Source: an uncultured beta proteobacterium
GTDB taxonomy: Bacteria > Pseudomonadota > Gammaproteobacteria > Burkholderiales > SG8-39
Assembly: GCA_902826155.1 (NCBI GenBank)
Contig: CADEDU010000088.1
Span: 5,580-19,893, forward strand
Direction: 5' to 3'
DNA length: 14,314 nt
Shown here piece by piece: positions 13,412-14,314 of this stretch (its first letter is position 1; the number at the start of each line of letters is the position of its first letter). The translations under genes were made by a program, and so were the position numbers. Under the pieces are notes generated by a model, which saw only the letters and a list, made by a program, of their open reading frames with translations, was not told the origin of the DNA and made no database searches.

Positions 13412-14314
13412 CTACTCCGGCTCCACCCCGGCTGCCGCCATCGTCTTGCGCCACACCTCGATCTGCTCTTTGGTGAAGCGCCCCAAGTCCTCGGGCGTCG
13501 AAGGCTGGAACTCGAACGCGATCTTGTTGAACTGCTCGCGCACCTCGGGGCGCTGGGCCATCTGCGCGAGCTCGCGGCTCAGCCGATCGACGATGTCTTT
13601 CGGCGTTTTCGCGGGCGCATACATCGCCGCCCACGAGAGCACGTTGAAGTCCTTCAGCCCCGCCTCGACGATCGTCGGCGTGTCGGGCAGATACGACGGG
13701 CGGGTTTTCAGGCTGGTGGCGATCGCGCGCAGCTTGCCCTCGCGCACATGACCCCCGGCGATGGTCCAGGTGACGAACATCACCTGGATCTGGCCACCGA
13801 GCATGTCGATCATCGCCTGCGGCTCGCCCTTGTACGGCACGTGCGTCATCTTCACCCCGCCCAGCCACTGCAACTGCAGCATCGACATGATCCCGGTGGT
13901 GTTTCCAGTTGCGTAGTTGAGCTTGCCGGGATTGGCCTTGGCGTAGGCGAGCAGTTCCTGCAGCGTCTTTGCCGGCACGCTCGGATGCGTGACCAGCAGA
14001 AACGAGTAGTACCCGATCACCGAGATCGGCGCGAAATCGGCGATCGCGTCGTAGGGCGGCTTCTTCTTCATCGTCGGGATCGCCGCCATCGGGCTCACCG
14101 TTGCCATGAGCAGCGTGTAGCCGTCAGCCGGCGCGCGCACCACCTCACTGGCGGCGATGGCGCCGTCGGCGCCGGCCTTGTTCTCGACCACAAACGGCTG
14201 ACCGAGCGCCTGCGCGAACTGCGGTGCCACGATGCGCGCGATCGCGTCGGTGGCAGACCCGGCCGGGAACGGCACCACGATCTTCACCGCGCGCTGCGGG
14301 TATTGCGCGAATGC
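13412..14314 (-). CDS. Bug/TctC-family periplasmic solute-binding protein (partial)
   Basis: The gene is cut by the right edge, so its start is missing; 300 codons are visible. Reading in from the edge gives AFAQYPQRAVKIVVPFPAGS, where AFA-Q looks like the end of a Sec signal peptide, so only about 20-30 residues are lost. The GTG at 14287 is inside the mature protein and is not the start. Typical TctC features follow: VVPFPAGSATDAIAR, the GxxxFVVENKAGADGAIA region, THPSVPAKTLQELL, MTHVPYKGEPQAMIDMLGGQIQ and the C-terminal PEDLGRFTKEQIEVW. Such proteins bind carboxylates or other small anions in the periplasm. Some serve tripartite tricarboxylate transporters, but most are orphans in Burkholderiales, and no TctA or TctB is visible here. 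The ligand is unknown. Confidence 0.9.
   Translation of the reverse strand, partial: AFAQYPQRAVKIVVPFPAGSATDAIARIVAPQFAQALGQPFVVENKAGADGAIAASEVVRAPADGYTLLMATVSPMAAIPTMKKKPPYDAIADFAPISVIGYYSFLLVTHPSVPAKTLQELLAYAKANPGKLNYATGNTTGIMSMLQLQWLGGVKMTHVPYKGEPQAMIDMLGGQIQVMFVTWTIAGGHVREGKLRAIATSLKTRPSYLPDTPTIVEAGLKDFNVLSWAAMYAPAKTPKDIVDRLSRELAQMAQRPEVREQFNKIAFEFQPSTPEDLGRFTKEQIEVWRKTMAAAGVEPE

Noticed and set aside
14285..14287. GTG as start of the Bug-family gene
   Set aside because: The frame continues upstream to the window edge with an AFA-Q signal-peptide end, so the true start lies outside the window.

Overview
The window is GC-rich chromosomal DNA packed with genes on both strands. It most resembles a betaproteobacterium of the Burkholderiales type. 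The reasons are a Bug/TctC-type solute-binding protein at the right edge, several catabolic enzyme families, TAGAAT-like -10 boxes, and metC and apt relatives typical of that group. The assignment is inferred from family content, since there is no rRNA or other phylogenetic marker here. No stretch over 300 bases lacks a gene. The longest gene-free gap is about 154 bp (6908-7061), and it holds a promoter and a hairpin. No tRNA, rRNA, insertion sequence or CRISPR array was seen.

Left part, all + strand. Two small envelope genes come first: a secreted Tyr-rich protein (94-534) and a glycine-zipper lipoprotein (545-1105). A divergent nicotinate phosphoribosyltransferase (1207-2451) follows, then a stand-alone MetE C-terminal-domain protein (2495-3520) and a BisC/TorA-type molybdoenzyme without a signal peptide (3625-5958).

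Middle part, - strand. A DHDPS/NAL-family aldolase (5966-6907) converges on the molybdoenzyme with only 7 bp between them. It has its own promoter, whose spacer is a 14-bp palindrome. Upstream of it lies an apparent unit of SDR dehydrogenase (8856-9680), metC (7595-8785) and apt (7062-7589); apt is translationally coupled to metC.

Right part. A luciferase-like flavin monooxygenase (9790-10875) diverges from the SDR. Next is a compact two-gene module that looks like a toxin-antitoxin pair. Its first gene encodes a DNA-binding antitoxin-like protein, preceded by a perfect 24-bp palindrome that overlaps its promoter. Its second gene encodes a DUF6036-like nucleotidyltransferase, joined by a 4-bp stop/start overlap. 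A membrane-anchored beta-propeller protein follows (12003-13331), and a Bug-type binding protein on the - strand is cut by the right edge.

A possible common theme of the metabolic genes is sulfur-amino-acid, methyl and nucleobase salvage: MetC, a MetE-like protein, a sulfoxide-reductase-type molybdoenzyme, Apt and NAPRT. This is inferred from neighbourhood only. The most striking non-coding signal is the 24-bp operator-like palindrome of the toxin-antitoxin-like module. Its promoter layout predicts a leaderless transcript.
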